Positions 60,496-64,000 of a stretch of 64,000 bases of DNA are shown one piece after another. Where the stretch lies: contig NZ_VWXI01000015.1 of assembly GCF_011752525.1 (NCBI RefSeq), forward strand, positions 82,786 through 146,785. Direction: 5' to 3'. Under the pieces are notes generated by a model. The model had not been told where the DNA came from, did not search any database, and saw only the letters and a program-made list of their open reading frames with translations. A program made the translations under genes and the position numbers. Numbering within the stretch: the stretch's first letter is position 1; every line of letters starts with the position of its first letter. This stretch comes from Pantoea sp. Cy-639 (GTDB taxonomy: Bacteria > Pseudomonadota > Gammaproteobacteria > Pseudomonadales > Pseudomonadaceae).

Positions 60496-62475
60496 ATGTC
60501 CCAGGATCCGAACGACAAGAGCCGTCGCCAGTTCATCGCCGCCAGCACCGTGCTTGGCGCCGCGGGCGCGCTCTGGTCGGCACTGCCCTTCGCCGGCACC
60601 GCCGGCTCCGCCCATGCATCCCCCCAAGGAGGCACCATGACCGCCGATCTCATCCTGTTCAACGGCAAACTGCACACCGTTGACCGTGAAAACCCCAGTG
60701 CCACCGCGGTGGCCATCAAGGACGGCAAGTTCATTGCCGTGGGTAGCGACGCTGAAGCCATGGTCCACAAGGGCGTTGGCACGCAGATCATCGACCTGTG
60801 TCAGCGCACGGTGATCCCGGGCCTGAACGACTCGCACCTGCACTTGATCCGCGGCGGCCTGAACTACAACCTGGAACTGCGCTGGGAAGGCGTGCCGTCG
60901 CTGGCCGACGCCCTGCGCATGCTCAAGGACCAGGCCGAACGAACCCCAAGCCCGCAGTGGGTACGCGTGGTGGGTGGCTGGAACGAATTCCAGTTCGCCG
61001 AAAAGCGCATGCCGACCCTCGACGAGATCAACCAGGCGGCCCCGGATACCCCGGTGTTCCTGCTGCACCTCTACGACCGCGCGCTGCTCAACCGCGCCGC
61101 GCTCAAGGCCGTGGGCTACACCAAGGACACGCCGAACCCAGCAGGCGGCGAGATCCAGCGCGACAAGTTCGGCAACCCCACCGGCATGCTGATCGCCCGC
61201 CCCAACGCCACCATCCTCTACGCCACCCTGGCCAAGGGGCCGAAGCTGCCGCTGGAGTACCAGGTCAACTCGACCCGCCAGTTCATGCGCGAGCTCAATC
61301 GCCTGGGGCTGACCAGCGCCATCGATGCCGGCGGCGGCTACCAGAACTACCCGGATGACTACCAGGTGATCCAGGAACTGGCCGACAACGACCAACTGAC
61401 CGTGCGCATCGCCTACAACCTGTTCACCCAGAAACCCAAGGAAGAGCTCACCGACTTCAAGAACTGGACGCAGAAGGTCAAGCCCGGCGATGGCAGCGAC
61501 TTCTTCCGCCACAACGGTGCCGGCGAGATGCTGGTGTTCTCCGCCGCCGACTTCGAGGACTTCCTCGAGCCGCGCCCGGACCTGCCGCAGACCATGGAGC
61601 AGGAACTCGAACCGGTGGTGCGCCACCTGGTCGAGCAGCGCTGGCCGTTCCGCCTGCATGCCACCTACAACGAATCCATCTCGCGCATGCTCGACGTGTT
61701 CGAGAAGGTCGACCGCGATATCCCGTTCAATGGCCTGCCGTGGTTCTTCGACCATGCCGAGACCATCACCCCGCAGAACATCGAACGCGTGCGGGCGCTG
61801 GGCGGCGGCATCGCCATCCAGGACCGCATGGCCTTCCAGGGCGAGTACTTCGTCGACCGTTATGGCGCCAAGGCCGCCGAGCACACCCCGCCGATCAAGC
61901 GCATGCTCGACATGGGCGTGCCGGTGGGCGCCGGTACCGATGCGACCCGGGTGTCTAGCTACAACCCGTGGACTTCGCTGTACTGGATGGTCAGCGGCAA
62001 GACCGTTGGCGGCCTGTCGCTCTATCCCGAAGGGCTGGGCCGCGAGACCGCGCTGCAACTGTTCACCCACGGCAGCGCCTGGTTCTCCAGCGAGCAGGGC
62101 AAGAAGGGGCAGATCAAGGTGGGCCAGCTAGCCGACCTGGCGGCGCTGTCGCTGGACTTTTTCAGTGTCGACGAGGAGGCGATCAAAGGCATCGAGTCGG
62201 TGTTGACCCTGGTCGACGGCAAGGTGGTGTACGGCGCCGCCGAGTTCGACAAGCTTGGCCCTGCGCAGGTGCCGGTGCTGCCGGAGTGGTCGCCGGTGGT
62301 CAAGGTCCCGGGGCACTGGCGCGCCGGGGCACCGATGGCGGCGGTGCTGCACCAGTGCGTCGGGCCGTGCGGGGTGCATGCCCACAGCCATGAGAAAGCC
62401 CGACACTCCAGTATCCCAGTGAGTGATTATCAAGGGTTCTGGGGGGCGTTGGGTTGTTCGTGCTTCGCGTTCTGA
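60496..62475 (+). CDS. Tat-exported YtcJ-like amidohydrolase
   Basis: A 659-residue metal-dependent amidohydrolase (amidohydrolase_3, YtcJ-like). The N-terminus has a twin-arginine signal (KSRRQFIAASTVLGAAGALWSALPFAG, with SRRQF as the RR motif), predicting folded export. The N-terminal composite domain starts TADLILFNGKLHTVD, the metal site NDSHLHL near residue 112, and GAGTDATRVSSYNPW near the C-terminus marks the fourth ligand. The tail after the barrel is long. ATG 60496 has GGAG eight bases upstream. Substrate unknown; the operon context suggests an amide linked to the YcaC-like hydrolase. Confidence 0.88.
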   Translation: MSQDPNDKSRRQFIAASTVLGAAGALWSALPFAGTAGSAHASPQGGTMTADLILFNGKLHTVDRENPSATAVAIKDGKFIAVGSDAEAMVHKGVGTQIIDLCQRTVIPGLNDSHLHLIRGGLNYNLELRWEGVPSLADALRMLKDQAERTPSPQWVRVVGGWNEFQFAEKRMPTLDEINQAAPDTPVFLLHLYDRALLNRAALKAVGYTKDTPNPAGGEIQRDKFGNPTGMLIARPNATILYATLAKGPKLPLEYQVNSTRQFMRELNRLGLTSAIDAGGGYQNYPDDYQVIQELADNDQLTVRIAYNLFTQKPKEELTDFKNWTQKVKPGDGSDFFRHNGAGEMLVFSAADFEDFLEPRPDLPQTMEQELEPVVRHLVEQRWPFRLHATYNESISRMLDVFEKVDRDIPFNGLPWFFDHAETITPQNIERVRALGGGIAIQDRMAFQGEYFVDRYGAKAAEHTPPIKRMLDMGVPVGAGTDATRVSSYNPWTSLYWMVSGKTVGGLSLYPEGLGRETALQLFTHGSAWFSSEQGKKGQIKVGQLADLAALSLDFFSVDEEAIKGIESVLTLVDGKVVYGAAEFDKLGPAQVPVLPEWSPVVKVPGHWRAGAPMAAVLHQCVGPCGVHAHSHEKARHSSIPVSDYQGFWGALGCSCFAF

Positions 62476-62500
62476 GGCTGGTTCCTACGGGGCGGGGCGA

Positions 62501-63412
62501 TCAGGCCATGTCGCTGATGGCAAACTCTTCCGCCAGGTGATCAATGAGCGAGCGTACCGAGGGCAGCAAGCCTCGTCGCGACGGGAAGATCGCATGCACG
62601 ATCCCGCAACGCGGGTGCCACTGCGGTAGCAGTTCCACCAGCCGCCCGGCAGCCAGGTCTTCGCGCACCGCCACCCGTGGCAGGTGCGCGATCCCCACCC
62701 CGGCCACCACGAAGTGGCGCAATGCGAACAAGTCATCGGTGACCACCCGTGGCGTATGTGGGATCACCAGGCTGTGGCTCATGCTCTCGTCGCGGAACAG
62801 CTCCCACTGGTAGTCACGTTGGGCGCCGCCCCAGTGCAGGCTAGGCAGCTCGCTCAGTTGCTGCGGTTCGAAGTCGGGCGGCAACTGTTCAAGAAAGGAG
62901 GGGTGTCCGACCAGGCATTGGGTGCTGTTGCTCAACACCTTCATCACCATGTCGGTGTTTTCCAGCGGCGGGAAGCGCACCCGCAGCGCTACGTCGAAGC
63001 CTTCGTGCAGCAGGTCGACGCGGCGGTTGGTGCTTTCGATGAACAGCTCTACCTGCGGGTACTTGGCCATGTAGCGGGTCAGCATCGGCCCGACCCAGGC
63101 GTTGAGCAGGGTGGTCGGGCAACTGATACGCACCAGCCCGCGAGGTTCGCTGCGGTTGCGCTCGATGAGTTCGGCCGCGCCCTCGGCCTCCACGCGCATG
63201 GCCAGGCAGCGGTTGTAGTAGGCCTGGCCGATCTCGGTCAGCGAGCAGTGCCGGCTGGTACGGTGCAGCAGGCGCACGCCGAGGCGCTCTTCGAGGTCGG
63301 CGATGCGCCGGCTGAGCTTCGACTTGGGCATGTCCAGCGCCCGCCCGGCTGGGGCGAAGCCGCCGTGCTCGACTACCTGGGTGAAGTAGTAGAGGGAGTT
63401 GAGGTCTTCCAT
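62501..63412 (-). CDS. LysR family regulator of the amidohydrolase module
   Basis: A 303-residue LysR-type regulator: winged helix at about 1-60 (LNSLYYFTQVVEHGGFAPAGRALDMPKSKLSRRIADLEERLGVRLLHRT) and an effector domain of the AaeR/YhjC-like subgroup (SCPTTLLNAWVGPML). It is convergent with the amidohydrolase gene (25-base gap), so control of that operon is possible but not shown by position. Start ATG 63412. Confidence 0.9.
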   Translation of the reverse strand: MEDLNSLYYFTQVVEHGGFAPAGRALDMPKSKLSRRIADLEERLGVRLLHRTSRHCSLTEIGQAYYNRCLAMRVEAEGAAELIERNRSEPRGLVRISCPTTLLNAWVGPMLTRYMAKYPQVELFIESTNRRVDLLHEGFDVALRVRFPPLENTDMVMKVLSNSTQCLVGHPSFLEQLPPDFEPQQLSELPSLHWGGAQRDYQWELFRDESMSHSLVIPHTPRVVTDDLFALRHFVVAGVGIAHLPRVAVREDLAAGRLVELLPQWHPRCGIVHAIFPSRRGLLPSVRSLIDHLAEEFAISDMA

Positions 63413-64000
63413 GGGGGCTCCGCAGCGTGCCGGGGACGATGGCTTGCAGTCTACCGGGCGAAGGTGTCCCTCATCCAACGTCCTTGATGGCTGTTGGTTG
63501 GTCTTTGAGGAGAGTCGTCAGGAGATCTGGGATATATCTGGCAGTGTTGAATGTGCACTGATTTCCAGGTGATCTTGAGTGATGGCCACCAGGTGGCTGC
63601 CTTTGAAGTTATGGCGCCTGTGAGATCGAGCGCCGCCCGCGCGGCGCATCGCGGGCTATCGCCCACTCCCACATTTGTTTCGGGCCAATCTCTCCTGTGG
63701 CATTGCCTTGTCCGCCTTGTTGGCATGGCGAGGTTTCAGCGTGGGCGCTGCGGGCGCTTCGCCTGGCTTGAGGCATGCACCAAGGCGCACAGCGACAACA
63801 TCACAGGACTGCATCGTCCGAAACAGATGTGGGAGCGGGCGATAGCCCACGATGCGCCCTGCTGGCATGGCGAGGTTTCGGCGTGGGCGCTGCTGGCGCT
63901 TCGCCTGGCTTGAGGCATGCGCCAAGGCGTACAGCGGTACCCTCACAGGACTGCATCGCCCGAAACAGATGTGGGAGTGGGCGAAAGCCCGCGATGCGCC
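63413..64000. repeat. Gene-free tail with a 142-bp direct repeat and inverted REP-like copy
   Basis: No gene is supported in these 588 bases. Two direct copies with a 142-base period start at TGGCATGGCG (63721 and 63863); the second runs off the window. Each contains a REP-like core CCGAAACAGATGTGGGAG followed by GGGCGATAGCCCACGATGCG or a variant. An inverted copy of that core is at about 63640-63690. Short ORFs here are artefacts of the repeat. Confidence 0.75.

Noticed and set aside
59764..62070. 768-codon open frame on the minus strand
   Set aside because: It overlaps the ABM and amidohydrolase genes, whose Tat signal and metal-site motifs are clear.
63551..63946. Short ORFs of 96-120 codons in the right-end tail
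   Set aside because: They run through the 142-bp direct repeat and REP copies and have repeated internal sequence; no ribosome-binding site or family pattern.
1..64000. CRISPR arrays, tRNA/rRNA genes, transposases, integrases
   Set aside because: No spaced short repeats, cloverleaf sequence or recognisable mobile-element protein was seen by reading; a covariance-model search was not possible.

Overview
This is a GC-rich, gene-dense stretch of bacterial chromosome from a Pseudomonas, most likely of the P. putida group. The assignment rests on the crc gene, a typical Pseudomonas dadR-dadA-dadX set, a lysine/pipecolate cluster (amaA, amaB, hglS), the rpoZ-spoT-ridA and coaBC-dut-algC-argB orders, and many Pseudomonas-type REP palindromes (variants of GCGGGCTTGCCCCGCGAT) in the gaps between genes. 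I recognise no plasmid, prophage, insertion sequence, tRNA, rRNA or CRISPR array.

Layout. At 1-5.4 kb lie the 5' part of exbB, a small epimerase, a lipoprotein and the rpoZ-spoT-ridA stringent-response block. At 5.5-10.5 kb a gamma-glutamyl-polyamine block (LysR regulator, glutamate-polyamine ligase, gamma-Glu-GABA hydrolase, APC permease) separates rpoZ from gmk. At 10.5-24.7 kb are housekeeping genes: gmk, yicC, rph, a DUF4870 membrane protein, crc, pyrE, argB, algC, dut, coaBC, radC, an orphan peptide-binding protein, rpmB and rpmG. A three-lipoprotein CsgG/DUF4810/DUF799 cluster sits among them at 15.3-17.1 kb.

At 24.7-40.5 kb is amine and amino-acid catabolism: a cupin divergent from an aldehyde dehydrogenase (kauB type), an MFS exporter, a phospholipase-D-like lipoprotein, a MocR regulator, a DUF1127 small protein, a PuuB-like oxidase, dadR/dadA/dadX, an XRE-cupin regulator, cytochrome c5, a CoA hydrolase/transferase and xpt. 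At 40.5-49.2 kb are rep, a GGDEF/EAL protein behind a near-ideal Fur box, a MATE exporter, a GcvA-type LysR regulator and a chemoreceptor behind a FliA-type promoter. At 49.3-54.8 kb is lysine catabolism (hglS, LysR, amaB, amaA). At 54.9-58.8 kb are an MscS-like channel and a PAAR-domain toxin with two membrane-protein genes that look like immunity genes; this AT-richer island is the clearest accessory element. At 59.2-63.4 kb an isochorismatase-fold hydrolase, an ABM-fold membrane protein, a Tat-exported amidohydrolase and a LysR gene form an uncharacterised module. The last 0.6 kb has no gene and holds a 142-bp direct repeat.

How it fits together. Much of the window feeds nitrogenous substrates into central metabolism. 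Putrescine is gamma-glutamylated, oxidised by PuuB/KauB-type enzymes and hydrolysed to GABA. Alanine is racemised and deaminated by DadX/DadA. Lysine-derived pipecolate goes through AmaA, AmaB and HglS towards 2-hydroxyglutarate. Crc, the carbon catabolite repression protein, is encoded in the same window. Annotation was done by eye, with no database search; start codons were chosen from ribosome-binding sites and family length.
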